From Halobacteriales archaeon QS_1_68_20 (GTDB lineage Archaea > Halobacteriota > Halobacteria > Halobacteriales > PXRE01), in assembly GCA_003021085.1 (NCBI GenBank), contig PXRE01000033.1:62001-126000 (forward strand): a stretch of 64,000 nt of DNA, given 5' to 3'. Numbering within the stretch: position 1 is the first letter of the stretch; each line of letters begins with the position of its first letter. Below, in pieces: positions 16,438 through 28,548 of this stretch. Made by a program: the position numbers and the translations under genes. The notes under the pieces were generated by a model. It saw only the letters and a program-made list of their open reading frames with translations. It did not search any database and was not told the origin of the DNA.

Positions 16438-17718
16438 TCAGGTCCCGGCCGCGTACCGTTCCAGCGCCCCGGGGACCTCCCCGGGGTCGAGGTAAGTGGT
16501 CTCGCCGTCCCGCGTTTCGAGTTCGGCCTCGCCGGTCTCCAGGTAGTGGTCGCCCAGCACGACCTTCGCGGGCAACCCCAGCAGGTCGCTCTCGGCGAAG
16601 CGCTCGCCGACGGACTGCGAGCGGTCGTCGAACAGCAGGACGTCCTCGCAGGCGTCGTAGAGGTCCTCGGCCGCCCGGCGCAACTCGCCCTCGTAGCGGA
16701 CGGGGACGACGCCTGCCCGGTAGGGCGCGACGGTGCTCCAGTCGGTGACGGGCCAGCGCAGGCCGTCGTCCGTCGCACCACCCTCCAGATCCTGCTGGAC
16801 CAGCACTTGCAACAGGCGGGTGACCCCGACGCCGTAACTCCCCATGTCGGGGTGGAACTCGGTCCCGTCCGCGGCGTCGACGGTGAACCCCGTGGGCTCG
16901 CTGTACCGGGTGTCGAGCTGGAAGACGTGGGCGATCTCGATGCCGTCGCTCTCCGCGAGGTCGCCGCCGCAATCGGGGCAGTCTCCGCCGGCCGCGAAGT
17001 CCTCGAAGTCCGCGCGCTCGTCGGTCACCCCGAACCGGCACCCGTCGGCGGTGCAGTACCGCAGGCGGTCGCTCCCGTCCGCGACGGGCGCGACGAACTC
17101 CTCGGACGTGGATCCGCCCATGACGCCGTCGTCGGCGCCCACCACGGCGAACTCGACGCCGAGGTCCGCGAACGCGCGGGCGTACGCCGCCCGGACTTCC
17201 CGGTAGGTCAGGGCGAGGCTCTCGGCGTCGGCGTGGACGCTGTAGGCGTCTTTCATCGTGAACGCCTTGCACCGGACGAGGCCGTTGCGGGCGTGGTCGT
17301 CGCGGTACTTCTCGCCGACCTGGTAGACGAGCAGGGGGAGGTCGTCGTACGACCGGACCGCGCCGGAAAGCAGGTCCACGACCGCCTCCTCGTGGGAGGG
17401 CGCGAGACACATCGCCCGGCCGTCGCGGTTCTCCAGCGTGAACATCTCGTCCTCGAAGTCCCGCCAGCGGCCGCTCTCGCGCCACCGGCGGGCGTCCTGC
17501 AGCGCGGGGAGCGACACCGCCTGGCCGCCGACCGCCGCCATCGCGGTCCGCAGTCGGCGGATGAGTTTCCGCTTCACGCGCTCGCCGGCGGGCGCGAACG
17601 CGTGCAGGCCGCTCCCCGCCTGGCGGATCAGGCCTGCGCGCTCCAGCGACGCGGCGGCGTCGGCGGCACTCGCCCGTGGCTCCCGGCTGGCGGGCAGGAA
17701 CAGGTCGCTACGACGCAC
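16438..17718 (-). CDS. proS: Bacterial-type prolyl-tRNA synthetase lacking the editing insertion
   Basis: 426 residues from a GTG (VRRSDLFLPASREPRASAAD), which matches the N-terminus of bacterial ProRS; the ATG in the track at 17949 adds about 77 residues of non-coding sequence. Class II motif 2 is YRDDHARNGLVRCKAF followed by MKDAYS, and motif 3 is GSYGVGVTRLLQ. The bacterial signature GGSTSEEFV is present, and a CxxxxC...CPDCGG zinc-like segment lies before HVFQLDTRYS. The ~180-residue INS editing domain of type 1 ProRS is absent, as in type 2 enzymes. Archaea normally use a different ProRS, so this is probably acquired and may be a second enzyme or specialised paralogue. Confidence 0.85.
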   Translation of the reverse strand: MRRSDLFLPASREPRASAADAAASLERAGLIRQAGSGLHAFAPAGERVKRKLIRRLRTAMAAVGGQAVSLPALQDARRWRESGRWRDFEDEMFTLENRDGRAMCLAPSHEEAVVDLLSGAVRSYDDLPLLVYQVGEKYRDDHARNGLVRCKAFTMKDAYSVHADAESLALTYREVRAAYARAFADLGVEFAVVGADDGVMGGSTSEEFVAPVADGSDRLRYCTADGCRFGVTDERADFEDFAAGGDCPDCGGDLAESDGIEIAHVFQLDTRYSEPTGFTVDAADGTEFHPDMGSYGVGVTRLLQVLVQQDLEGGATDDGLRWPVTDWSTVAPYRAGVVPVRYEGELRRAAEDLYDACEDVLLFDDRSQSVGERFAESDLLGLPAKVVLGDHYLETGEAELETRDGETTYLDPGEVPGALERYAAGT

Positions 17719-17958
17719 GCACTCACCTCCGCGCGCATGTGCGCGACCGTCGATACTCACTCGCTCCAGTTGCTGGACGCGACACCTGTGGCTACGGAAC
17801 AGTCGGTTCCGCGCCGCCCAGAAGTGACTCTCGGTACTACGCTCCCGGAACTCGACCCCGGGCCGTGGTCGACCCGGCGGGTTCGAATGCGCGACGCATC
17901 GGCCGACGCTGCGACCGGGGGCGTCATAGCTCTTTTCCGGCCGTGACAACGGTTCACG

Positions 17959-18825
17959 CTATCCGTCGACGACCAGTCGAATCTCGATGCCGTCGGGGTC
18001 CGCCGCGGTGACGCCGTCTGCCGTCCGCTCCGCCGAGTAGCCGGCCGACCGGAGGCGCTCGGCGGCCGCCGACACAGCGCCCTCGTCGGGGAGCGCGATT
18101 TCGACCCGGTCGAGGCCCCGGCCGGACGCGGGCGAAGAGCGGCCCTGCCAGGTGTTCAACCCGAGGTGGTGGTGGTAGTCGCCCGCGGAGACGAACAGCG
18201 CCCCGCGGACCCGCGCCGTCACGTCGAAGCCGAGGGCGTCGACGTAGAACGCCCTGGCCCGGTTGAGGTCCGTGACTTCGAGGTGGACGTGGCCGACGTC
18301 GGTTCCCGGTGGCGCACCTGCAGAGCCGCCGTCCCCGGCGGACGGCACGTCGGCCGAGGAATCGGCGGCGGCCGCGAGGTCCTCCAGGTCGAGCCGTCGA
18401 GTCTCGAAGTGGACCTCGCCGTCGGGCCGCCGCTCCCACCGCTCGCGCGGCCGGTCCCGGTACAGTTCGACGCCGTTGTCCTCGGCGTCGTCGAGGTACA
18501 GCGCCTCGCTGACTCCGTGGTCGGAGGCGCCGGTGAGTTGCCAGTCCTCGCGGACGCGGCCCAGCGCCGCCGCGAGAGCCGCCCGCGTCGGGAACCGGAC
18601 GGCGAGGTGGTACAGGCCCGCGGCGTCGGGGGGCCGCGCGGGGGCCTCGGGGGCCGCCCGCAGCTCGAGCAGTTCGTCGCTACCGGCGCCGAGGACGGCG
18701 CGGTCGCCGGTCCGGTGCTGGACGGCGAGACCGACCACGTCGGCGTAGAAGGAGGTCACACGGTCGAGGTCCGCGACCGACAGCACCACCCCGCCGACGT
18801 GGGTCTCGTCCGGGAGCGTCTCCAT
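17959..18825 (-). CDS. VOC-superfamily protein with two glyoxalase/dioxygenase domains
   Basis: 288 residues with two vicinal-oxygen-chelate repeats: HVGGVVLSVADLDRVTSFYA at the N-terminus and HVHLEVTDLNRARAFYVDA from about residue 170. The His at the start of each half plus Glu residues (VELYRDR, VEIALPDE) are candidate metal ligands, as in catechol-2,3-dioxygenase/CatE-like proteins. The substrate is unknown. It lies between proS and a divergent membrane protein and has no obvious pathway partner here. Confidence 0.85.
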   Translation of the reverse strand: METLPDETHVGGVVLSVADLDRVTSFYADVVGLAVQHRTGDRAVLGAGSDELLELRAAPEAPARPPDAAGLYHLAVRFPTRAALAAALGRVREDWQLTGASDHGVSEALYLDDAEDNGVELYRDRPRERWERRPDGEVHFETRRLDLEDLAAAADSSADVPSAGDGGSAGAPPGTDVGHVHLEVTDLNRARAFYVDALGFDVTARVRGALFVSAGDYHHHLGLNTWQGRSSPASGRGLDRVEIALPDEGAVSAAAERLRSAGYSAERTADGVTAADPDGIEIRLVVDG

Positions 18826-18908
18826 GATCGTGCTAGCCGGTGACGTGATTTAACGGTTCCCCGTGCCGCTGCCAGGTCGTTTATGTTATCGGACAGAGAA
18901 TTACGGGT

Positions 18909-19301
18909 ATGGCAGAGTATCGCGCGGGAGTCTGCAACATCGGGAGAGAGCAACGGCGCAAACGGTACCGAGCTGGCGTCCTGACGCTGGCGATAGCACT
19001 GGCGTACAGCGCCTGGATAGTCGTGGCCGACCGGCCCGACGCCTACTTCGCCGGGGCGTTCTTCCTGTACTTCGGCGGGATGCTCGGGTACCTCCAGGCC
19101 CGCCTGGAGTTCTGCGTGGCGTTCGGGGCCCTGGCGCGCTACGACCTCTCGGGCGGCGACGGCGAGGAGGGCACCGTCGACGACGCCGAACTCCGCCGGA
19201 AGGACCGCCTCCGCGCGCTGGAACTGACGGCCTACGCCGCGGGACTGGCGGCCGCGCTGACGCTGTTGCTGTACTCCTTCGACGGGTTCCTGCTGGCCTG
19301 A
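18909..19301 (+). CDS. Small membrane protein of unknown function
   Basis: 130 residues. Polar, basic N-terminus (EQRRKRYRAG), then two adjacent helices (about 22-40 and 47-66), an acidic cytoplasmic loop with GGDGEEGTVDDAELRRKDR, and a final helix (about 103-125). The shape is common in haloarchaea but I do not recognise a characterised family. Confidence 0.75.
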   Translation: MAEYRAGVCNIGREQRRKRYRAGVLTLAIALAYSAWIVVADRPDAYFAGAFFLYFGGMLGYLQARLEFCVAFGALARYDLSGGDGEEGTVDDAELRRKDRLRALELTAYAAGLAAALTLLLYSFDGFLLA

Positions 19302-19358
19302 TTGCGTTCGGACCGGGTCGACACGTACATCAGTCCCTTCCTCCGACCCGGGTAGCCC

Positions 19359-20138
19359 ATGGAGTCAGTCACCTCGGCAGACGGGACGGAGGTCGCTTAC
19401 GAACTGGACGGCGAGGGGCCGCCGCTCGTGCTCGTCCACGGCGGGTCCGGCACGCGCCGGACCTGGGACGTGCTCCGGCCCCACCTCGCCGAGGCCTACA
19501 CCCTCGTCGTCCCGGACCGCCGGGGACGTGGCGACAGCGGCGATGCCGAGGCCTACGACCTCCAGCGAGAGGCCGCCGACCTCCGGGCCGTCGTGGAGGC
19601 GGTCGACGGCGACCCAGCGGTGTTCGGCCACCCGTTCGGCGGCCCCGTCACGCTGGCGGCCGCCGAGGACGCGTCCAGCGAGTGGCTGGAGACGGCGGTC
19701 GACCGCCTGGTCCTCTACGAACCGGCGTTGCTGGTCGGTGACCACCGTGATGGAGCGGACCTGGCCGACCGCATGGCCGAGCGCCTGGACGCGGGCGAGC
19801 GACGCGAGGCGATGGCGCTGTTCTTCCGGGAGGCCGGCGGCATCGAACGCCCAGAGCAGCTACCGATCTGGCCCGACGAGGTGCACTTCCACCTCGCGGA
19901 GACCATCGTCAGGGAGAACCGAGCGGTTGAGCGGTACCGCCTGGACGACCCGGGAATCGACGTCCCGACGCTACTGCTGACAGGCGTACACGGTCCCGCT
20001 CACCTCCGTGACGGCGTGTTCGCACTCGACGAGGCGCTTGACGACAGCACGCTGGTCGAACTCGACGGCGGGGGTCACACCGGCTTCCAGCACGAACCCG
20101 GGGCGGTCGCGGACGAGATTCGGGCGTTCCCGGGCTGA
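19359..20138 (+). CDS. Alpha/beta-hydrolase with Pro in place of the nucleophile Ser
   Basis: 259 residues of the alpha/beta-hydrolase fold: oxyanion-hole HGGSGTRRTW, strand VVPDRRGRGDS, nucleophile elbow FGHPFGGPV and a C-terminal His in LDGGGHTGFQHEPG. The elbow is GHSFGG in active relatives; here residue 92 is Pro (CCG at 19632-19634), one transition away from TCG. Without a nucleophile Ser the protein should not work as a classical hydrolase. It may be inactive, have a different role, or the base may be miscalled. It is convergent with the Asp-box protein; the stops are adjacent. Confidence 0.85.
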   Translation: MESVTSADGTEVAYELDGEGPPLVLVHGGSGTRRTWDVLRPHLAEAYTLVVPDRRGRGDSGDAEAYDLQREAADLRAVVEAVDGDPAVFGHPFGGPVTLAAAEDASSEWLETAVDRLVLYEPALLVGDHRDGADLADRMAERLDAGERREAMALFFREAGGIERPEQLPIWPDEVHFHLAETIVRENRAVERYRLDDPGIDVPTLLLTGVHGPAHLRDGVFALDEALDDSTLVELDGGGHTGFQHEPGAVADEIRAFPG

Positions 20139-20139
20139 C

Positions 20140-21141
20140 TCACACCACCGCCAGGCCGCGCGAGGTCCGCTCCTCGAAGCGATCCCACTCGACCGGCAGG
20201 CGCGTCCACGAGTCGCCGGCGTCGGCCGTCCGGAAGATGCCGTGGTCGTTGACCGCGAACACCTCGCCAGCCTCGTGGCCGCGGGTCAGCACCGCCCGGA
20301 GGACGCCCTCGCCCGTCGGGACGCCCCGGTCGTCCAGGCGCTCCCACGACCCGTCGCCCGCGGGGACGGTCTTGCGGTAGAGGTAGGACTCGCCGGGCGC
20401 GCGGTGGGCGTTGCCGGCGCCGGTCGCTGACCACGCCAAAACGGTGTCGGGGTCGCCCGGGTCGACGGCGAGGCCCCAGACGTAGCGGTGGTCCAGGCCC
20501 TCCTGGGGGTGCTCCCAGGACTCGCCGCCGTCGGTCGACTCGGCGTAGCCGTCGCCCGCGGCCGAGTACACCCGTCCCGGCGCGTCCGGGTGGGTGGCGA
20601 GGGTGTGGTTGTCGCGGCGCGAGCCCGGCGGGCGCTCGTGCCAGGTGTCGCCGCCGTCCTCGCTCAGGAGGAGCGCGCCGGCCTCGATGCCGACGTACAC
20701 CCGTTCGGGGTCGTTCGGGTCGAGTTCGATCCAGCGGACGTGGTGAGTGTCCGGCCGCGGCGGGAAGTACCACTCGTCCTCGCTGGGGAGGTCGGTGATG
20801 CCCGCGACGCGCTCGAAGGTGTCCCCGCCGTCGGTCGACCGGTAGACAGCGCTCGGTTCGGTGCCGACCCACACGTCGTCGGCGTCGTGGGGACTGATCG
20901 TCGCGGACATCACCGCGTCCGAGTCGATGGCCTCGCCCACGCGCTCGAAGGAGTCGCCGCCGTCCTCGCTCCGGAGCAGGCCCGACTCGAAGGTGCCGAC
21001 GAAGACGCGGTCCGGGCGTTCCGGCGTGGCTGCGACGCACTCCAGATCGTGGTCCTCCAGCGCCAGTGCGGCCGTCCAGTCGTCGCCCCGGCCGGTCGCC
21101 ACGACGAGGGCGTCCCGCATCGCGGCGTAGCAGGTAGGCAT
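20140..21141 (-). CDS. Asp-box (BNR/sialidase-like) beta-propeller protein
   Basis: 333 residues from MPTCYAAMRD; the track's longer start is not supported. Repeated Asp-box motifs are clear: SEDGGDSF, STDGGDTF, SEDGGDTW, STDGGESW and TADAGDSW, spaced about 45-55 residues apart, implying a six- or seven-bladed propeller as in sialidases and Ycf48-like assembly proteins. There is no signal peptide, so it is probably cytoplasmic. No catalytic residues can be assigned and a binding or scaffold role is as likely as an enzymatic one. Confidence 0.82.
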   Translation of the reverse strand: MPTCYAAMRDALVVATGRGDDWTAALALEDHDLECVAATPERPDRVFVGTFESGLLRSEDGGDSFERVGEAIDSDAVMSATISPHDADDVWVGTEPSAVYRSTDGGDTFERVAGITDLPSEDEWYFPPRPDTHHVRWIELDPNDPERVYVGIEAGALLLSEDGGDTWHERPPGSRRDNHTLATHPDAPGRVYSAAGDGYAESTDGGESWEHPQEGLDHRYVWGLAVDPGDPDTVLAWSATGAGNAHRAPGESYLYRKTVPAGDGSWERLDDRGVPTGEGVLRAVLTRGHEAGEVFAVNDHGIFRTADAGDSWTRLPVEWDRFEERTSRGLAVV

Positions 21142-21245
21142 GTCCGGCGGTTCGGACGGGAACGCAAAAGAGGTTGGCCCGGGAGGGTGCCGGTCGTCAC
21201 TGGCGGAAACGCTTATTTCACCACCGCGAACAGGGAACGAGTAGC

Positions 21246-22367
21246 ATGAAACGCCTCGCGGTGATCGCAGTCGCCCTGGTGGTCGCGTTCGCTGGATGTA
21301 CGGGCTTCGGTGGCGGCACCGACACGCCCGGGGACTCGTCCGCCACACCGACGGCCAGCCCGCCCCCCACGGAACCCCCGACCTCGACCCCGGCGGAGGG
21401 GCACCCGCCGGGAGTGAGCGACGACGGCCTGGCGAACGCCTCCGCGCTCGTTCGGGCGCACGCCGACGCCGTCAACGAGACCGGATACCGGTCGGAACTG
21501 GTGACGACCGTCGAGTTCGCGGACGAAGACGCCAGCATCGGTCCGGCGACGCTCACCTTCGAGGCGGCGGTCCCCGCCGACGGCCGGCCGTACCGCATCA
21601 CCCAGACCAACGACGGCGGCCTCTCGGAAGACTACGAGTGGGTGACCTGGGCCAACGACAGCGTCCGGGTGACCAACCACACCACGTACCCGCCGTTCGG
21701 CAACGCCACCAGCAAGTACGAGATGGACGACCCCCGGCCCGCACCGCCGGACGTGGCCGCGACGGCGTTCTACGAGTTCCTCCGGATGGGCGAGTTCGAA
21801 ATCGCCGAAGCCGGCGAAGACCGGCTCACCCTCCGCGCGACGGGGGCCAACGAGTCGGCGACCGACGTGAACGTCACGAGTTACGAGGGCGAAGTGGTCG
21901 TCGACCGCCGGGGCGTCGTCCGCGAGGGCAACGTCACCGTCGAGTACGTCGCCGACGACCAGCAGATCCGCACCAGCCTGGAGTACACCGTCGAGACCGG
22001 CGACGTGACGGTCGAGAAACCGGCGTGGGTCGGCACCGCTATCCACGAAGCCTCGGCCATCACCGTGGACGCGACGGTGGAAGGCGAGTACGTCGCCGTC
22101 ACCAACACCGGCCGCGAACCGATCCCGGCCGGGTACGAGATCACGCTGATGGAGCGGACCGAGAACGGGTGGAGCGGGTCGCCGGCCACGCTGTCGGAAC
22201 CGGTCGAACCCGGGGAGACCGTCTACGTCTCCATCGACGCCTACCGGACCGTGGTCGACCGGTCACCGCCCGAAGATCCGGATCCGCTAAAGGGCACCTA
22301 CCGCGTCGACGTCGTGAACGAGGGCTTCGAAACCGTCGCCCAGGACCGCGTGGAAGCCGACGACTGA
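21246..22367 (+). CDS. Haloarchaeal lipoprotein of unknown function
   Basis: 373 residues. The signal MKRLAVIAVALVVAFAGC ends in a lipobox (AFAGC), followed by a Thr/Pro/Ser-rich, low-complexity spacer to about residue 55, typical of haloarchaeal surface lipoproteins. The mature domain begins VRAHADAVNETGYRSEL and shows a beta-rich LolA/LppX-like pattern; a final ~90-residue domain resembles a small Ig-like beta sandwich (YVAVTNTGREPIPAGYE). Start chosen at the ATG directly before the signal. It is divergent from the Asp-box gene and convergent with the nucleotidase gene. Confidence 0.82.
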   Translation: MKRLAVIAVALVVAFAGCTGFGGGTDTPGDSSATPTASPPPTEPPTSTPAEGHPPGVSDDGLANASALVRAHADAVNETGYRSELVTTVEFADEDASIGPATLTFEAAVPADGRPYRITQTNDGGLSEDYEWVTWANDSVRVTNHTTYPPFGNATSKYEMDDPRPAPPDVAATAFYEFLRMGEFEIAEAGEDRLTLRATGANESATDVNVTSYEGEVVVDRRGVVREGNVTVEYVADDQQIRTSLEYTVETGDVTVEKPAWVGTAIHEASAITVDATVEGEYVAVTNTGREPIPAGYEITLMERTENGWSGSPATLSEPVEPGETVYVSIDAYRTVVDRSPPEDPDPLKGTYRVDVVNEGFETVAQDRVEADD

Positions 22368-22388
22368 ACGCCGACCGTCGGCGCCTGA

Positions 22389-24353
22389 TCAGTCGGTTCG
22401 CTCGCGGAGGTCCTCGGCGGGGACGGGCGCCTGCATCACGAAGTGGTCCCACGCGCCGGCCACCGGGAGGTCCAGCAGGTTGCCGTCGTCGTCCGTGTAG
22501 CCGTAGTGTGCCTCGTCGGGATCGAACCCGCCGAAGACGCGGAGGTCCGGCGCCTCGGGGTCGGCCAGGTCGGTCAGGTCGTCGCGGTCGAAGATCACCC
22601 GGAGCACGCCGTCGTCGCCGCGGCCGCGGATGCCCTGGGCCGGCACGCTCTCGCCGGTCCGCGTGACCGCCTCGAAGGTGCCCTCGGCCGGTGCGTCAAC
22701 GGCCTCGGGCATCTTTAGGAAGGTGCTGACCCGGTTGCGGTCGGCAGTAACCTGCCGGACGTCCGTCCGGGCGTCGACCCGGAGCATGCGGTTCTCGACG
22801 CGCGGGGAGACCTCGCCCTTCCGTTCGAGCATGTCCAGGGTGATGGGGCCCAGCAGACTGTCGGAGACGTGGACGACCTCGGCGCCGGCCAGTTCGTCGA
22901 ACTCCGCGACGAAGTCGTTGGTGACGAAGGTATACGTCTCCTCGGGGTCCAGGGGTTCGCCGCCGACGTACACGTTCTCGACCTCGCCCTCGTAGTCGTG
23001 GCCGGACCACTCGTACTGGACGCCGCCGACCTGGACGGAGGGCTGGGCACCGAAGGTCGACCATGGAAGCGCGGAAATCTGGCTCTCCAGCAGGTTCCGC
23101 AGGGTCTCCCCGGTGACCTCCATCGTGACGATGGCGTTGGGGAACGGCAGAATGTCCAGCCACTCCAGGCCGGTGATCCCGCCGGGGCCGTACACCGTGT
23201 TCGACCGGATGCCGCCCGCGTTCTGGAGCGCGGCGTCCACCTCGTCGACGCCGGGCGCGTTGTTCGCCGCGTACTCCATCATCAGGTCACAGATGAGGTT
23301 ACCCAGCGCGCTCTCGCGGGCGTAGTTGGTGCCGAACCGCGAATCCAGTTCGACGTCGGTGTGGAAGTAGACCTGGCCCAGTTCCGCCTCCAGTTCGTCC
23401 CGCCACGTCGAGACGATGTCCGCCATCCCCGCGTCGGGTTCCAGCGCGGTCGGGTCGGGGTCGTGTCGCTGCCAGTCGACGAGGTTACCGTCGGCGTCCA
23501 GGGTGAGTTCCCCGAGGTAAGCGAACTCGTCGCCGAACTCGCTGATGACCGTCCCCGCGTGGACGTCCGGTTCGTCCATCACGACATCGGAATGGGATCC
23601 GACGATGGCGTCGAGGTCGTCGACCGCCTCCGCGATCTCGTAGTGGGTCGAGTGGTCCGTGTGCGAGGCGAGGACGACCACGTCCGCCCCGGCCTCCTTC
23701 AGCGCGGCCGTCGCCTCCTGGCTGGCCTCGACCGGGTCGGTGGCCTGGTAGTCCCCGGGGTAGTCGGTGATGCCGTAGAAGTTCCGGACGCCGCTCCCGA
23801 AGACGCCGAGGGTGATCCCGCCGACCTCGCGGGTGATCCACCGCTCGGTCCCCGGGATGGGGTCGCCGTCGGGCGTCCCCAGGTTGGCGACCACCCAGGG
23901 GAACTCGCTGGCCTCGAACCGGTCGGTCGCCACGTCGATCCCGAAGTCGAACTCGTGGTTGCCGGCCCCGACGGCCAGCGGGTCCAGGTAGTTCAGCGCC
24001 TCGACCATGTGTTCGCCCTGGTGGACCAGGCCCATGATCGACGGCGCCAGGTCGTCGCCGTTGCCGACGAACACCGCGTTCTCGCGGGCGCTTCGCAGGT
24101 CGTCGATCAGCGTCTGGTACCTGGCGATGTCCATCTCGCTCCCGTCGGTCGGGTCCCCGAACCGACCGTGGAAGTGGCTGTCGTGCAGGATCGTCACCAT
24201 CTCCTCGGCGGCCGCCGTCCCGACCTGCGAGAGTCCGACGCCGCCCGCGACGAGACCGCCCGCCGTCGCACCGAGGACGTCGCGCCGGCCGACCTCGTAC
24301 GTCTCGGACTGGTTGTCGGTGTCTTCCATCTCCTTCCCGGGTGTCCCGGCCAT
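22389..24353 (-). CDS. Tat-exported 5'-nucleotidase-like metallophosphatase
   Basis: 654 residues. Twin-arginine signal GRRDVLGATAGGLVAGG near residues 22-38. The calcineurin-like domain shows HDSHFHG (D-x-H), GNGDDLAPS, GAGNHEFDFG and SHTDHSTH; the C-terminal 5'-nucleotidase domain has NAGGIRSNT, which binds the nucleoside. It should release phosphate from extracellular nucleotides or related esters. TATA-like sequences at 24371-24387 (minus strand) fit a start at 24353, with an in-frame ATG at 24329 as alternative. Longer than many 5'-nucleotidases because of an extra ~100-residue C-terminal domain. Confidence 0.9.
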   Translation of the reverse strand: MAGTPGKEMEDTDNQSETYEVGRRDVLGATAGGLVAGGVGLSQVGTAAAEEMVTILHDSHFHGRFGDPTDGSEMDIARYQTLIDDLRSARENAVFVGNGDDLAPSIMGLVHQGEHMVEALNYLDPLAVGAGNHEFDFGIDVATDRFEASEFPWVVANLGTPDGDPIPGTERWITREVGGITLGVFGSGVRNFYGITDYPGDYQATDPVEASQEATAALKEAGADVVVLASHTDHSTHYEIAEAVDDLDAIVGSHSDVVMDEPDVHAGTVISEFGDEFAYLGELTLDADGNLVDWQRHDPDPTALEPDAGMADIVSTWRDELEAELGQVYFHTDVELDSRFGTNYARESALGNLICDLMMEYAANNAPGVDEVDAALQNAGGIRSNTVYGPGGITGLEWLDILPFPNAIVTMEVTGETLRNLLESQISALPWSTFGAQPSVQVGGVQYEWSGHDYEGEVENVYVGGEPLDPEETYTFVTNDFVAEFDELAGAEVVHVSDSLLGPITLDMLERKGEVSPRVENRMLRVDARTDVRQVTADRNRVSTFLKMPEAVDAPAEGTFEAVTRTGESVPAQGIRGRGDDGVLRVIFDRDDLTDLADPEAPDLRVFGGFDPDEAHYGYTDDDGNLLDLPVAGAWDHFVMQAPVPAEDLRERTD

Positions 24354-24515
24354 AGCTATTAATTAGATGTTTTATAACTTATTTAAACACTGTGGTTTCA
24401 GTTTACTTAGATGTCGATTGGGTAATGTTCGCATACGTAGTCGGTTCCTTATCAGTGATCCGAGAGTATATAAGAGAGGGCGGGGCCACCTGCGGCCGTG
24501 ACTGCCCAATGCTTA

Positions 24516-24536
24516 TTGCATCGTATTGCAATGCAA
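24516..24536 (+). promoter_or_regulatory. Candidate operator of the toxin-antitoxin operon
   Basis: Inverted repeat TTGCAT (24516-24521) and ATGCAA (24531-24536) with a 9-base spacer, between a TATA-like element (CTTATTG, about 24512) and the GTG start at 24542. The position is right for repression by the antitoxin. A second strong TATA (GAGTATATAAGAG) lies about 70 bases upstream of the start. Confidence 0.45.
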
Positions 24537-24541
24537 CGCAC

Positions 24542-24838
24542 GTGCAGAACGTCACCGCACGTATGAGCCGGGAGGAACTGGACCTCCTCGACAGGTTGGC
24601 CAACGAGCGCGGTGAGAGCCGTAGCGACGCCATCAGGGCGGCCATCCGTCGCGGCGCACGGGAGGAACTGATACGGATCGCGCTCCAGCGGTACCGTGAG
24701 GGCGAGGTCGGGATGCGCGGAGCCGCGGAGATCGCCGGACTGACGATTGCCGAGATGATGCACGAGGCAAACGAGCGCGGTGTACTGTCGAACTACGACG
24801 AGGCGGACCTGGAAGACGACGTGGACGCGCTACGATGA
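24542..24838 (+). CDS. UPF0175/VapB-like antitoxin
   Basis: 98 residues from GTG 24542 (VQNVTARMSREELDLLDRLA); the longer track ORF extends through the promoter. An N-terminal ribbon-helix-helix-like segment (ARMSREELDLL...SRSDAIRAAIRRG) is followed by a helical part typical of UPF0175: ALQRYREGEVGMRGAAEIAG and TIAEMMHEANERGV. UPF0175 proteins pair with DUF3368-type PIN proteins. The stop overlaps the toxin start (ATGA), a classic toxin-antitoxin arrangement. It should bind and neutralise the toxin and may repress its own promoter. Confidence 0.85.
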   Translation: MQNVTARMSREELDLLDRLANERGESRSDAIRAAIRRGAREELIRIALQRYREGEVGMRGAAEIAGLTIAEMMHEANERGVLSNYDEADLEDDVDALR

Positions 24839-25403
24839 GTCGCGGGGATCGAACGCTGTTGGTCGACGCGAGTTCGTTCATTACGCTTGCGGAGATACGT
24901 GCCTGTGATTTGCTCTATCGAGCCCCAGGCCGTATCGCCGTTCCGACAGCCGTTCGAGGAGAGATCACCGACGATCCCGCAGAGAGCGAGTTAGAGCGGG
25001 CTTTCGAAACGGACGACGTAGTCGTAGTGGAACATACAGCAGACGATGGTTTACATCCCGAGACGTACGAGCGGGCGAACGAACACCTCGACCTGTCCGT
25101 TCCGACGGCCGGCGGCGAACCGGCATGGCCCGGGGACGTGGCCCTTCTCGGTGAGGCGTTCCGGACGTCAGATGTCGTGGTCGTAACCGACGACAAACCG
25201 CTTCGAAAGACCTGCAGGGCACTATCGATTCCGATCTCGGGGTCTATCGGCATCTTGGTCCGTGCCGTCGGGCGGGACGACGTGGAAGTCGACGCAGCGA
25301 AAGACAAACTCGCCGCAATGGACGAAGTCAGTGCTCGACTCAGTGTAAGGCTCCTTCGTCGTGCCGAGCGACTGATCGACGAAGCCAGAGGAGGATCCGA
25401 CGG

Positions 25404-25407
<4 letters not shown>
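24835..25407 (+). CDS. PIN-domain toxin (DUF3368-like)
   Basis: 190 residues. PIN-fold acidic residues are visible in LLVDASSFITLAE (first Asp), RGEITDDP, and VVVTDDKPLRKTC (distal Asp pair). Family members are Mg-dependent ribonucleases that cut RNA when freed from the antitoxin. It overlaps the antitoxin by four bases and its last four bases overlap the 3' end of uvrA on the other strand. Slightly lower GC than neighbours suggests transfer. Targets are unknown. Confidence 0.85.
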
Positions 25408-28397
<2,990 letters not shown>

Positions 28398-28548
28398 GAT
28401 ACGATAGTGTACTGCGGTCGTCCGACGATCCGGTCGGCGGTTGTTCCGTGGGGTGGCAACGAGGTGGAGGTACTTTCAGGTTGTGATAGCGGGCGGATCC
28501 GCCGGTCCCGTCTCGATGAAATCGCCAGGCTGCGAGGACGAGGTCAGT

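Noticed and set aside
14654-17485. 943-residue minus-strand ORF across the LMF and proS genes
   Set aside because: Out-of-frame shadow, extremely rich in Arg/Gly/Pro; both real genes are in another frame on the same strand.
17868-17895. GGGTTCGAATGCG as a tRNA T-arm
   Set aside because: No complementary stem around the loop and no acceptor or anticodon arm; the similar GTTCGAATCC near 37546 fails for the same reason.
17719-17949. Extended N-terminus of proS from ATG 17949
   Set aside because: 77 residues without similarity to any ProRS N-terminus; the family start fits the GTG at 17718.
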